NCBI RefSeq assembly: GCF_029892445.1
Contig: NZ_JARXVJ010000001.1
Coordinates: 3,286,001-3,350,000 of the forward strand
From: Chryseobacterium sp. H1D6B
GTDB taxonomy: Bacteria; Bacteroidota; Bacteroidia; Flavobacteriales; Weeksellaceae
Direction of reading: 5' to 3'
Length of the DNA: 64,000 nucleotides
Numbering within the stretch: the stretch's first letter is position 1; every line of letters begins with the position of its first letter. Below, piece after piece: positions 25,333-35,167 of this stretch. Under the pieces are notes generated by a model. The model saw only the letters and a list, made by a program, of their open reading frames with translations, made no database searches and was not told the origin of the DNA. The position numbers were made by a program, and so were the translations under genes.

Positions 25333-26412
25333 ATGAAGAAAAAATTAATACTGGAATCCGGTGAAGTATTTTATGGAGAAGGTTTCGGTGCAGAAAAAGA
25401 CACTGCAGGCGAAGTAGTATTTAATACAGGAATGACGGGGTATCAGGAACTTATTTCCGATCCGTCTTACTGCGGGCAGATTGTATGTATGACGTATCCG
25501 CTGATTGGAAACTACGGGATCAACCGTGATGACTATGAAAGCATTGAACCAGCAATTAAGGGTCTGATTGTAAAAGAAATTTGTGATTTTCCATCCAATT
25601 TCCGTACTCAGATTACTTTAGAAGAGCTGTTCAAAAAGAAAAACCTTTCTGGGATTTCAGGAATTGATACAAGAAGATTAACAAGAATTCTTCGTAACTC
25701 CGGAGTAGTGAAAGGAAAAATTGTCCATGCAGATGCTGATGAAGAAACAACGGTAGAAGAATTAAAATCAACTACTTTCCCTACCAACCAAGTGGAAATG
25801 GTATCTACAAAAACACCTTATGCTAATCCGGGAAGAGGTTTCAAAGTTGTGCTTGTAGATTTCGGTTCTAAATTAGGAATCATCAGAGAACTTTCTCAAA
25901 GAAACTGTGACATCATTGTAGTTTCTCATGATACTTCAGCCGAAGACATCTTATTAATGAATCCGGACGGGATTATGCTTTCAAACGGTCCTGGAGACCC
26001 TGAAGACAACCCTAAAGCTTTAGATATGATCCGCGGATTATTAGGAAAAGTTCCAATTTTTGGAATCTGCCTAGGACATCAGCTGATCGGGCTGGCCTGC
26101 GGGGCTAAAACTTTCAAACTGAAATTTGGGCACAGAGGAGGAAACCACCCGGTTTTAGATTTAGAAAAGAATAAAGTAGCGATCACTTCTCAGAATCATG
26201 GGTATGCAGTAGATCAGGAAAGTCTTAAAGATACGGATCTTGTAGAAACACATATTGCACTGAATGACAGAACGAATGAAGGATTAAAACATAAGTTCTA
26301 CCCTTGTTTCTCAGTACAGTACCACCCTGAAGCAAGTCCTGGCCCTGAAGATGCAAACTATCTTTTTGACGACTTTATTGATTCAATGGAAGATTTTAAA
26401 AAGATAAAATAG
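25333..26412 (+). CDS. carA: Carbamoyl-phosphate synthase small (glutaminase) chain
   Basis: 359 aa. It hydrolyses glutamine and passes ammonia to CarB. The N-terminal half is the CarA-specific domain (FNTGMTGYQELISDPSYCGQ), and the C-terminal half a class I glutamine amidotransferase with nucleophile Cys in FGICLGHQLIGLACG and the His/Glu pair in VQYHPEASPGPED. Carbamoyl phosphate feeds both pyrB and argF' in this neighbourhood. It is separated from carB by an inserted small gene. Confidence 0.95.
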   Translation: MKKKLILESGEVFYGEGFGAEKDTAGEVVFNTGMTGYQELISDPSYCGQIVCMTYPLIGNYGINRDDYESIEPAIKGLIVKEICDFPSNFRTQITLEELFKKKNLSGISGIDTRRLTRILRNSGVVKGKIVHADADEETTVEELKSTTFPTNQVEMVSTKTPYANPGRGFKVVLVDFGSKLGIIRELSQRNCDIIVVSHDTSAEDILLMNPDGIMLSNGPGDPEDNPKALDMIRGLLGKVPIFGICLGHQLIGLACGAKTFKLKFGHRGGNHPVLDLEKNKVAITSQNHGYAVDQESLKDTDLVETHIALNDRTNEGLKHKFYPCFSVQYHPEASPGPEDANYLFDDFIDSMEDFKKIK

Positions 26413-26444
26413 ACTTCAGATATTAGATAAAAGATTTTTTAGTT

Positions 26445-26809
26445 ATGCATAATTTTGAGAAATTACTTTTTTGGCAGAAATCAATAGAACTTGCAAAACA
26501 GATTTATATTGTTTGTGGTGATTTACCAAACGAAGAAAAATTTGGGCTGATTTCTCAGATTAAAAGATCAGTAGTTTCAATTCCATCAAATATTGCTGAA
26601 GGAGCTGGAAGAAATAATGACAGAGAGTTTTACCATTTTCTAGGAATTGCCAACGCCTCTTCTTTCGAATTACAAACCCAATTAATTTTAATAAGAGAAC
26701 TAGGTATGGTTAATTCAGAAAAAATCACAGTCTAATATCAAACCTGAATGAAATTCAAAGAATGATTTATACATTCAAATCTAATTTAAAAATAAAAAAT
26801 GATGCTTAA
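26445..26809 (+). pseudogene. Four-helix-bundle (S23/TIGR02436-type) protein, frameshifted near its C-terminus
   Basis: The first frame gives 96 aa: NFEKLLFWQKSIELAKQIY, then QIKRSVVSIPSNIAEGAGR and NDREFYHFLGIANASSFELQ, which are the hallmarks of this family, known from intervening sequences of 23S rRNA and as stand-alone genes. It stops early at 26735. In the frame one base over, from about 26729, the missing last helix continues (SLISNLNEIQRMIYTFKSNL) to TAA at 26807. One base is missing. It sits between carA and carB and is bracketed by ATCTGACATC-like short repeats, suggesting an insertion. Function of the family is unclear. Confidence 0.8.
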
Positions 26810-26852
26810 AGTCTGACATCTGACATCCAGCATCTCACATCTAAATTTAAAA

Positions 26853-29800
26853 ATGGCAAAACGTACAGATATAAAAACAATTTTAGTAATAGGTTCAGGG
26901 CCGATCATCATTGGGCAGGCGGCAGAATTCGATTACGCAGGAACGCAGGCTTGTCTGTCTTTAAAAGAAGAAGGCTACAAGGTAATTTTGATCAACTCAA
27001 ACCCTGCAACGATCATGACAGATGTTGAAATTGCAGATAAAGTTTATATTGAACCAATTTCACTTCAGTTTGTAAGCCATATCATCAGAAAAGAACGTCC
27101 GGATGCACTTCTTCCTACCTTGGGAGGACAGACTGGATTGAATATGGCGGTAGAATTGGAAAAATCAGGAATTCTTGAAGAATGCAAAGTAGAAGTCCTA
27201 GGAACTACACTTTCTGCGATCAACAGAGCGGAAGACAGAGATCTTTTCCGTGAACTGATGAGAGAACTGAATGAGCCGGTTCCAGAATCAGACATTGTAA
27301 ATACGGTAGAAGGAGCACTGACGTTTGCTGAAAGCATCGGCTATCCAGTAATTGTCCGCCCGGCCTTCACAATGGGAGGAACAGGAGGAGGAATCGCTGC
27401 CAACGAAGCTGAATTGAAAGAAATTGCAGAATTAGGACTAAAATACAGCCCTGTTACTCAATGTCTTATCGAAAGATCAATTGCCGGCTTCAAAGAAATT
27501 GAATACGAAGTAATGCGTGATGCCAACGACAATGCGATCGTAGTCTGCAACATGGAAAATATAGACCCAGTTGGGGTTCACACAGGAGATTCTATTGTAG
27601 TAGCGCCTTCACAGACGCTTTCAGACAGAGAATACCAGTTATTGAGAAATGCTTCTCTAAAAATCATCAGAGCTTTAGGAATTGAAGGAGGATGTAACGT
27701 ACAGTTAGCACTTGACCCGCATTCATTTGAATATTATATCATCGAAGTAAATCCAAGAGTTTCCCGTTCTTCAGCATTGGCAAGTAAAGCGACAGGATAT
27801 CCGATCGCTAAAATCGCTGCTAAAATCGCCGTGGGATTAACGCTGGATGAGATCATGAATCCTGTTACAGGAAAGACTTATGCTTGTTTTGAACCGGCTT
27901 TGGATTATGTGGTTACTAAATTCCCAAGATTCCCTTTCGATAAATTCGAGACGGCAGACAGAAGACTTTCAACACAGATGAAAGCTACGGGAGAAGTAAT
28001 GGCAATCGGAAGAAACTTTGAAGAATCTTTACAGAAAGCGGTTCGTTCCCTGGAAACAGGATTAAGACATTTAGGATTAAAAACAAAACAGGCCGCGGCT
28101 TTAACAGCCGAAGATATTGAAAGAAGAATCAGAGTCTGTGACGACGAAAGATTATTCATTATCTGTGATGCTTTAAGAAGAGGGTACGACTGGGAACAGA
28201 TTGTAGAATGGAGTAAAATTGATAAATTCTTCATCTATAAATTGAAGAAGCTTGTTGATTTCGAAAAAACAATCGCAGATAATAAATTTGACAAGGAAAC
28301 GTTAATCAAAGCTAAAAAATTAGGGTTCTCAGATCAGAATATCGCTCACTTATGGGAATCAAAACAGAGAGAAATTTATAATTTCAGAAAAGAAAACGGA
28401 GTGATCCCTGTTTATAAAATGGTGGATACCTGCGCGGCAGAATTTGAAAGTGAGACTCCTTATTTCTACGGAACTTATGAAGAAGAAAATGAAAGTATAG
28501 TTTCGGATAAACAAAAGGTAATCGTTTTAGGTTCAGGACCAATCAGAATCGGACAGGGAGTAGAATTTGACTACGCTACAGTGCACTCAGTTTGGGCAAT
28601 CAAAGAAATGGGTTACGAAGCGATTATCATCAACAACAACCCTGAAACAGTTTCTACAGACTTCTCTATTTCAGACAAATTATACTTCGAACCTTTAACG
28701 GAAGAAGATGTAATGAGTATCATCGACCTTGAAAAACCAATGGGAGTGGTAGTTCAGTTTGGAGGACAGACAGCTATTAACTTAGCTGATAAACTGGCAA
28801 GCTACGGCGTGAAGATCTTAGGAACTTCATTAGAAGACCTAGACAGAGCTGAAAACAGAGATAAATTTGAAAAAGCTCTTCAGGAAATGGGAATTCCCCA
28901 GCCTCTAGGGAAAACATCAACTTCAAAAGAAGAAGCTATAAAAATTGCTAATGAGATCGGTTATCCGGTTTTAGTACGTCCAAGTTATGTGTTAGGAGGA
29001 AGAGCAATGGAAATAGTGTATACAGAAGCAGAATTGTCTCACTATATGGAGTTTGCAGTAGATGCAAGCCCGGAACACCCGGTTTTAGTAGACCGCTACA
29101 TTACTGGAAAAGAAGTAGAAGTAGATGCGATCTGCGATGGAGAAACGGTAGTAATTCCTGGAATTATGGAACATATCGAAAGAGCAGGAGTACACTCTGG
29201 AGATTCAATCGCTGTCTATCCGCCTCAAAATGTTTCTCAAGAGGAACTTGATCTATTAGTAGATTATACCGAGAGACTGGCAAAAGGACTGAATGTGATT
29301 GGATTAATGAATATCCAGTACGTTCTGTTTGAAGGAAATGTTTTTGTAATTGAAGTGAATCCGCGTTCATCAAGAACGGTTCCTTTCCTTTCAAAAATTA
29401 CGGAGATTCCAATGGCTAATCTTGCTACGAAAGCGATTTTAGGCCAGAAACTTAAAGATCTGGGATATAAAAACGGTTTAGTTCCGAAAAAAGAAGGAGT
29501 TTTTGTAAAAGTTCCCGTGTTCTCTTTCTCAAAACTAACGAAAGTTGATATCTCTTTAGGGCCAGAAATGAAGTCTACAGGAGAAGTAATGGGTAAAGAC
29601 ACGACACTGGAGAAAGCGCTTTACAAAGGACTGATTGCAGCAGGAAGAAAAGTTCCTATGCATGGTTCTATTTTGTTCACAGTAGCTGATAAACATAAGC
29701 AGGAAGCGGCTGATCTGGCGGCGAGATTCCATGAAGTAGGATTCAGAATCTGGGCAACGGAAGGAACGGCTAAATTCTTCGAAGAAAAAGGAATTCCTTG

Positions 29801-30035
29801 TAAAATAGGATACAAAATCGGAGAAGAAAGTGTAAACCTGATCGACCTGATCCAAAAAGGAAAAGTTCAGTATGTTGTCAACACCATGACAAAAGGAAAA
29901 CAGGTTGAAAGAGACGGTTTCCAGATCAGAAGAATGAGTGTTGAAAACGGTGTTCCTTGTTTAACATCAATGGATACAGTTGAAGCAATTTTAAAAGTAA
30001 TCGAAAGCATGAGTTTCAAAATGGAAACGATGTAA
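26853..30035 (+). CDS. carB: Carbamoyl-phosphate synthase large chain
   Basis: 1060 aa, full length. It makes carbamoyl phosphate from bicarbonate, ammonia and two ATP. Two homologous ATP-grasp halves are evident: the first opens [20 protein letters not shown], the second [20 protein letters not shown] near residue 555, each with its own NPR loop ([14 protein letters not shown] and [14 protein letters not shown]). The C-terminal MGS-like domain ([18 protein letters not shown]) is the site of allosteric control by UMP or ornithine in other bacteria. It shares the pyrB transcript unless the insertion upstream has its own promoter. Confidence 0.96.
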   Translation: MAKRTDIKTILVIGSGPIIIGQAAEFDYAGTQACLSLKEEGYKVILINSNPATIMTDVEIADKVYIEPISLQFVSHIIRKERPDALLPTLGGQTGLNMAVELEKSGILEECKVEVLGTTLSAINRAEDRDLFRELMRELNEPVPESDIVNTVEGALTFAESIGYPVIVRPAFTMGGTGGGIAANEAELKEIAELGLKYSPVTQCLIERSIAGFKEIEYEVMRDANDNAIVVCNMENIDPVGVHTGDSIVVAPSQTLSDREYQLLRNASLKIIRALGIEGGCNVQLALDPHSFEYYIIEVNPRVSRSSALASKATGYPIAKIAAKIAVGLTLDEIMNPVTGKTYACFEPALDYVVTKFPRFPFDKFETADRRLSTQMKATGEVMAIGRNFEESLQKAVRSLETGLRHLGLKTKQAAALTAEDIERRIRVCDDERLFIICDALRRGYDWEQIVEWSKIDKFFIYKLKKLVDFEKTIADNKFDKETLIKAKKLGFSDQNIAHLWESKQREIYNFRKENGVIPVYKMVDTCAAEFESETPYFYGTYEEENESIVSDKQKVIVLGSGPIRIGQGVEFDYATVHSVWAIKEMGYEAIIINNNPETVSTDFSISDKLYFEPLTEEDVMSIIDLEKPMGVVVQFGGQTAINLADKLASYGVKILGTSLEDLDRAENRDKFEKALQEMGIPQPLGKTSTSKEEAIKIANEIGYPVLVRPSYVLGGRAMEIVYTEAELSHYMEFAVDASPEHPVLVDRYITGKEVEVDAICDGETVVIPGIMEHIERAGVHSGDSIAVYPPQNVSQEELDLLVDYTERLAKGLNVIGLMNIQYVLFEGNVFVIEVNPRSSRTVPFLSKITEIPMANLATKAILGQKLKDLGYKNGLVPKKEGVFVKVPVFSFSKLTKVDISLGPEMKSTGEVMGKDTTLEKALYKGLIAAGRKVPMHGSILFTVADKHKQEAADLAARFHEVGFRIWATEGTAKFFEEKGIPCKIGYKIGEESVNLIDLIQKGKVQYVVNTMTKGKQVERDGFQIRRMSVENGVPCLTSMDTVEAILKVIESMSFKMETM

Positions 30036-30058
30036 TTTTCAAAATAAGATATATTTTA

Positions 30059-30086
30059 ACCCTCGTAAAAACTACGGGGGTTTTTT
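30059..30086 (+). terminator. Rho-independent terminator after carB
   Basis: Stem ACCCTCGTA/TACGGGGGT (one T-G pair), A-rich loop, followed by TTTTTT, 24 bp past the carB stop. It ends the pyrB-carA-carB transcript. Confidence 0.85.
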
Positions 30087-30143
30087 ATTGAAGATTTATA
30101 GAAATTTGTATACATTCGAAAAATGATAAATTCATAGTTTTAT

Positions 30144-30575
30144 ATGAACATACAAGAACAGATCAAAGAATATATTACCAGCCAGCCTGAACAAAAACGC
30201 AGCGCCATGCAGGAGCTGCATGACGTAATTCTGAAAATAATGCCGGGATGTAAATTATGGTTCTTAGATGGTAAAAACAGTGAAAATAAAACAGTATCCA
30301 ATCCTAATATAGGATATGGACTTCACATCATACAATATGCTGATGGAAAAACCAGAGAGTTTTATCAAATCGGTCTCAGTGCAAACAAAACCGGAATCTC
30401 TGTTTATATCCTTGGTATCAATGATAAGACATACTTAGCCAAAACATATGGCGCAAAAATAGGGAAGGCAGGTGTAACCGGTTACTGCATTAAGTTCAAA
30501 ACTTTAAAAGATATAAACATTGAAATACTTAAAGAAGCAATACGGGATGGATTTGATCACAGCATGAAAAAATAG
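30144..30575 (+). CDS. DUF1801-family protein
   Basis: 143 aa, no signal peptide. The pattern QRKRSAMQELHDVILKIMPG-like start, a central hydrophobic strand (GYGLHIIQYADGKTREFYQI) and an ending with VTGYCIKFKTLKDINIEILK match DUF1801/YdhG-like proteins, which share a fold with some iron chaperones but have no settled function. It stands alone between two terminating units. Confidence 0.75.
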   Translation: MNIQEQIKEYITSQPEQKRSAMQELHDVILKIMPGCKLWFLDGKNSENKTVSNPNIGYGLHIIQYADGKTREFYQIGLSANKTGISVYILGINDKTYLAKTYGAKIGKAGVTGYCIKFKTLKDINIEILKEAIRDGFDHSMKK

Positions 30576-30626
30576 TGAGCTAAATAATGTTAATTGCATT
30601 CGGCTGAGTAAGTGAAAGATAATTTA

Positions 30627-31430
30627 CTAATCCAATAAATTATTTTCTAGTATTTTTTTCATTGACTGCCTTCTGTCTATTTTAATTTCCTGTCCGTCTG
30701 GCCCTATCGCTTTATATGGAGACTGATAACTATTTAAATTAGGATTTTCCATAAATTCCTTCCTCTTTTTTAAAAATTGGGATTTGTCCTTTAGATCATA
30801 AATGGTTACATATCTAATAGGTTCAATCAATTCGCTCACTTTAGCAATTTTGACAGAAGTGATTAATATCGTTTTTTCTTCATTATAAACTTCTAAAACC
30901 AAACCATTAAGTCCTTTAAACCTAAAGGGTCCTTCAGAAATAGGTATTGAAGGGGTATACCATGCGTAATAGACTTTTCCGGTATCAGATGTGGCTTTAG
31001 CTAAATTACACTTATAAGACAATATGATTTTTTGCTTATCATTAATTAACTCCCATTTTAAAGCAGGTTCTTCAAATCTATATAAATCTTTCCTTCCAAT
31101 AGGAAGTGTGGCTGTTATTTTATCGCCGTCTTTGTAGATGCTGCTTTCAGATCTTGGGTAACTGCTTATGGGGAGAATACCATAATTGCCTGCATTATTA
31201 TGTAGATAGTCATAAAAAGGCTTTGCACATTCATCTGCATAAATAGATTTCCTGGTGTTGCATAACAGCGAATAGCTGAAAACAGATGCTTCATCTTCAT
31301 TTTTTAATAAAGTAGAATCTGGTGCCATTACCATAAAATAACGGACTTTTATACTGGATGTATCAGTCTCATTTTGCGAGAAAAGCACGGAGTACAAAAC
31401 AATTGAAACCAGAATTAATATTTTTTTCAT
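30627..31430 (-). CDS. GLPGLI-family secreted protein
   Basis: 267 aa with a signal peptide (MKKILILVSIVLYSVLFSQ). The block YTPSIPISEGPFRFKGLNGL (then VLEVYN) matches the conserved centre of the GLPGLI family, with Asn in place of the usual Pro. These exported proteins are widespread in Bacteroidota, and their function is not established. A small secreted protein gene is 18 bp upstream on the same strand, so the two may form an operon. Confidence 0.85.
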   Translation of the reverse strand: MKKILILVSIVLYSVLFSQNETDTSSIKVRYFMVMAPDSTLLKNEDEASVFSYSLLCNTRKSIYADECAKPFYDYLHNNAGNYGILPISSYPRSESSIYKDGDKITATLPIGRKDLYRFEEPALKWELINDKQKIILSYKCNLAKATSDTGKVYYAWYTPSIPISEGPFRFKGLNGLVLEVYNEEKTILITSVKIAKVSELIEPIRYVTIYDLKDKSQFLKKRKEFMENPNLNSYQSPYKAIGPDGQEIKIDRRQSMKKILENNLLD

Positions 31431-31448
31431 TTTACTTAATATCTTTAT

Positions 31449-31778
31449 TTAAATTCTTTCATTTTTTACATCAGAGAGATTTTGGTTCAATGTAAAATCA
31501 TAAGTAAGTTTCTGGCCATGTAGTTTGCAGGTATGATTATTCTTATCAAGTACATCAGCCATATAATTCCTATACTGAGCTGGGGTCATTGTTTCTATTG
31601 GATAAGAAGAAATCATAGTAAATGTCCATCCGCAAGTAGACTGATATAAGTATTGATATTCTATTAATTTAGTGCTTATTTTTTCATTTGTTTTAAAATG
31701 TTGTCCTGTTTTACTATTTTTTGCACTCATTAATCCAGCAGCTCCTAAAACTGCTATTGATAAGAATTTTTTCATCAT
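31449..31778 (-). CDS. Small secreted protein of unknown function
   Basis: 109 aa from the first of two adjacent ATGs (31778 or 31775); the frame reaches 31808, but the extra residues are not signal-like. MMKKFLSIAVLGAAGLMSA is a signal peptide. The mature part has two Cys (STCGWTF and HTCKLHG) that could form a disulphide. Not recognised. It precedes the GLPGLI gene on the same strand. Confidence 0.6.
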   Translation of the reverse strand: MMKKFLSIAVLGAAGLMSAKNSKTGQHFKTNEKISTKLIEYQYLYQSTCGWTFTMISSYPIETMTPAQYRNYMADVLDKNNHTCKLHGQKLTYDFTLNQNLSDVKNERI

Positions 31779-32074
31779 TTTGTTTTTATTTATAAAATTA
31801 AAAGGCAAATATAAAAATACAAATCAAACATAAGTGATAAATTTTATTATGTTAACTTGTTGAAATACAGTTTAAAATGATTGTTATGGTTGAAAAAAAT
31901 CTAGTGTAATCTTGAAGTGATTTCTCATGTTAACTAAATAATTCGCATAGAAGAAAATTTTTTAAGTTGAGTAGGTGTTGAACAAATTTAAACCTATTTG
32001 CTTAGTTATTTGTTTCTAAGTAAGAATCAAAAATTTCTATCTTTAGAAAATCTAATTAATAATTTAAAAACCAA

Positions 32075-33226
32075 ATGACGAAGCATCAGCATCGGGTAAG
32101 TGAGGTCTATCACTTTTTCGACAATAAAGATACGGTACTGGGTTTTCGGAAATTGCTGGACTGCGCAATGGATACTCAAAATATGGAGATCTATAAGAAC
32201 GCCATTGAGCTCACAGACTGGAAAGAGCAGTATCCTGAAAATACCGAAGAACTTATTCAAAGATCTAAAGCTCTTTTAGATAAAATCCAAAACATTTCCG
32301 TGCAGGAATATCCATTGGAAAAATCTGTACTTCAGGCAAAAAATATTGTAAAATCTTATGGCGCCAAAAGGTTTTCTTTAGGACCTGTATCTATGGAAAT
32401 CAATAAAGGGCAGGTGTATGGATTAGTAGGTGAAAATGGAAACGGGAAAACGACACTTTTAAGGATCTTGGCAAAAGAAATATCCCATAATGGCGGAGAG
32501 CTGAGCTACTCATTCAACCAAAAACCTAAAGATGAATATGATCTCCGTACAAAACTGGTTTACATTCCGCAGAGAACAGCAAAATGGTACGGAAGTCTTA
32601 AAGATAATCTGAAATTCGTTCTTTCTAATTACGGAGTAAACCCTGAAGAGAATGAAACCCGGACATTGATGATGATCGCAAGGCTGGGTTTATGGAGCTA
32701 TAAACATCTTAAATGGAGCGAACTTTCCTCAGGGTATAAAATGCGTTTCGAGCTGGCACGTACCCTTCTAAGAAAGCCTGAAATTCTGCTTTTAGACGAA
32801 CCGCTTGCCAATCTTGATGTAGTGGCCCAGCAGGTTATTTTGGAAGACCTAAAATCGATTGCCAATTCTGTGAATCATCCGATTGCTTTGATTTTGAGCT
32901 CCCAGCAGCTTTATGAAGTAGAAAAAGTTTCGGATAAAGTTATTTTCTTGAAAAACGGGCAGTATAAAGATAATTCTGATTTGAAAAGTAATGAGGAGAA
33001 CCATTTGATTATAGAAATAGATACTCCAGTTTCGAGAGAACAATTACTGGCGGTTTTCAAAAATTTCAATTTGGAAAAACTGAATTTTAACGGCGGAGTA
33101 TATGTAGCTTATTTTACAGCACAAACAGAATTTTATGAAGTAATAACCGCTTTGGGTAATGCAAAAGCAGACATTGTTTATATCCGTAATATTTCATCTT
33201 CCACAAGAAGGTTCTTCGTCAGCTAA
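32075..33226 (+). CDS. ABC transporter ATP-binding protein with an N-terminal extension
   Basis: 383 aa. Residues 1-85 form a helical, unrecognised extension. From about residue 86 it is an ABC ATPase: Walker A VGENGNGKTTLLRIL, signature WSELSSGYKMRFELARTLL, Walker B ILLLDEPLANLD, with a C-terminal domain of about 90 residues. The membrane protein 21 bp downstream is its probable permease. The substrate is unknown; direction of transport is not evident, though this type is usually an exporter. The 266-bp region upstream is AT-rich with no gene. Confidence 0.88.
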   Translation: MTKHQHRVSEVYHFFDNKDTVLGFRKLLDCAMDTQNMEIYKNAIELTDWKEQYPENTEELIQRSKALLDKIQNISVQEYPLEKSVLQAKNIVKSYGAKRFSLGPVSMEINKGQVYGLVGENGNGKTTLLRILAKEISHNGGELSYSFNQKPKDEYDLRTKLVYIPQRTAKWYGSLKDNLKFVLSNYGVNPEENETRTLMMIARLGLWSYKHLKWSELSSGYKMRFELARTLLRKPEILLLDEPLANLDVVAQQVILEDLKSIANSVNHPIALILSSQQLYEVEKVSDKVIFLKNGQYKDNSDLKSNEENHLIIEIDTPVSREQLLAVFKNFNLEKLNFNGGVYVAYFTAQTEFYEVITALGNAKADIVYIRNISSSTRRFFVS

Positions 33227-33247
33227 TCCCTATTAATCCGACTAAAA

Positions 33248-35107
33248 ATGCAAAAAATAAATCAATTCAATCAATATCTGCTGGAAAAATATCCTACAGT
33301 CTGGAACACAAAAATTGTCTGGATGCTGCTGGCGGGGTTATTCGTCCATATCCTCTTTTTTATCATTGGATATCTTTCCCATACTGATCCTGCTAGTTTT
33401 CAAACCTTCAGTGTAAGAGATGATTATTTTAAGAGCGGAGTTATTTTCATACACCTTATCATTTCCATTTTAATGATTGTGGGGTGGCTGATCATGATGC
33501 TTAAAAACAATGCTTTTAAAGATTTTTATCCAGTTTCAAAATGGAAGCTTTTTTCGCAGTTTGTACAGTATTTTGTAATCATATTTGTGTCTACTACCTT
33601 CTTTTTTTCTTATATGGCAGGGTTCAGAATGTTTGTGGATCAGAAGTATCCAGATGCAGTAATGAAGAAGAATATTGAGATTATTAATAGAACATCTCCT
33701 TTCTTTTCTCAAAATTTGGAATCCTACACCTTGAATAACAGAAAATTTCCAAAACCTTTTTCTGATTTGTTTTGTGAAACAGATATTAATAAAATAGACC
33801 GTAATAAAAAATATTATGTTTATTATGACAGAGTTTATCAATATTATTCGGTCTATTCTAAAACTTCGGATAAATTAGATAAAGCAGGAAATTATATTGT
33901 TCCGGAGCCGGAAGATTCAAATAACACACCCGTTGCTTATTTTAAAGAAAAAGAGAATACCAAGACATTCTATTTCAAAAAAGAGGTAGTGGATGTTTCG
34001 TCTTATATTAAAACTACAGGGTTAAGCTATTATAATTTTTCTGACGTTTTTTACGAAAATGATCCTGTAGAAAAAAGATATTTAAGAAGATATAACTACA
34101 GCGAATATCAAAAAGTTGATGATGCAGGATATGAAGAAAAAGCATTTGCAGTTAATAAAGAAACAGCTGATCTTCTAGATAAAAATAATATTGCGGAACT
34201 GGAAAATCTTTTTTCTGATTTTTTGAAGATCTCAAAAGAATATAAGATAAAAAATAATCTTGATGCCAAAGAATGGGCAAAAATGGTGTATTCGCCTCAG
34301 AATTTTGAAGTCCGGTATTTTATTAAAAAATATAAGACGGAGGCAGGTGAGGAGTACAATCCTAATAATTCAGAAGAGTATGCTATGGCAGCGCCGGCTG
34401 CTGATTCTAAGGCTGTGGTAGATGACAATGGAAACATTGTACAGCAAGCCGGGACAGTAAAAGAGTTTAATCCTGAAATACACCAGCAGGTTTCACCGGA
34501 AAAGTATTTTAAAGAGCATATTACACCGTATTATTTTTATACTGATAATCTGAAGGATCTGTTAACCAATGTAGATTCTGTAAAATCAAATGATTTCTTT
34601 TCAGAAAATATTCATATCTATCTTTGGATTGCATTTTTTCTTGCGGTCTTTGTTTTCAGTTTTAGAATTACCGGGCTGCGTTCACTGTTATTCAGTGTCA
34701 TCAGTGCAGGAGTGCTGATTTTGGCTGTTACTTTGATCTCGGTTTTATATTCTGTATCCGTAAAAGATAATTCAGAATTTTTTATCGCTTATTTTGTCCT
34801 GATTATTTCATTGGTCATTTTAGTTATCCCGCTTTTCATGATGCGGAAAGCAGGAAAGATGGTTTCTTCCATTTTTATCAACATTTCGATGAACGGATTT
34901 GTACTTTTTGTATTTCTTATCTTCGGAATTATTACGATCCATCAGAAAGCTGATTGTACACAACCATTGAATGGAAGTTATAAACAATGTCAGACAATAA
35001 TAGATTATTTAGACTTTAATCTGAGTTATATTATCTTAATCTGCGGCTTTTTATTTATGTATTTTTATACTGCCGTTCTTCAGAAATGGAAAGCAATGCC
35101 TCAATAG
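33248..35107 (+). CDS. Large membrane protein, probable ABC permease
   Basis: 619 aa. Three hydrophobic helices lie at the N-terminus (IVWMLLAGLFVHILFFIIGY; IIVGWLIMMLK region; FVIIFVSTTFFFSYMAGF), followed by a soluble segment of about 350 residues and four to five helices at the C-terminus. The layout of two membrane blocks around a large extracytoplasmic domain, and the ABC ATPase just upstream, suggest the membrane half of an export or membrane-remodelling ABC system. No sequence family is recognised. Confidence 0.7.
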   Translation: MQKINQFNQYLLEKYPTVWNTKIVWMLLAGLFVHILFFIIGYLSHTDPASFQTFSVRDDYFKSGVIFIHLIISILMIVGWLIMMLKNNAFKDFYPVSKWKLFSQFVQYFVIIFVSTTFFFSYMAGFRMFVDQKYPDAVMKKNIEIINRTSPFFSQNLESYTLNNRKFPKPFSDLFCETDINKIDRNKKYYVYYDRVYQYYSVYSKTSDKLDKAGNYIVPEPEDSNNTPVAYFKEKENTKTFYFKKEVVDVSSYIKTTGLSYYNFSDVFYENDPVEKRYLRRYNYSEYQKVDDAGYEEKAFAVNKETADLLDKNNIAELENLFSDFLKISKEYKIKNNLDAKEWAKMVYSPQNFEVRYFIKKYKTEAGEEYNPNNSEEYAMAAPAADSKAVVDDNGNIVQQAGTVKEFNPEIHQQVSPEKYFKEHITPYYFYTDNLKDLLTNVDSVKSNDFFSENIHIYLWIAFFLAVFVFSFRITGLRSLLFSVISAGVLILAVTLISVLYSVSVKDNSEFFIAYFVLIISLVILVIPLFMMRKAGKMVSSIFINISMNGFVLFVFLIFGIITIHQKADCTQPLNGSYKQCQTIIDYLDFNLSYIILICGFLFMYFYTAVLQKWKAMPQ

Positions 35108-35131
35108 TTTTTAATTTAAAATATTCATACA

Positions 35132-35166
35132 AAATCCCCGTTTTAATGAAGACGGGGATTTGTATT
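35132..35166. terminator. Bidirectional rho-independent terminator
   Basis: AAATCCCCGT (35132-35141) pairs with ACGGGGATTT (35152-35161), 10-nt loop, T-rich on both sides. It separates the convergent permease and aspartyl-protease-like genes. Confidence 0.85.
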
Positions 35167-35167
35167 T

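Noticed and set aside
26445..26809. Accessory (Avd-like) gene of a diversity-generating retroelement
   Set aside because: The fold is related, but there is no reverse transcriptase, template repeat or variable repeat in the window.
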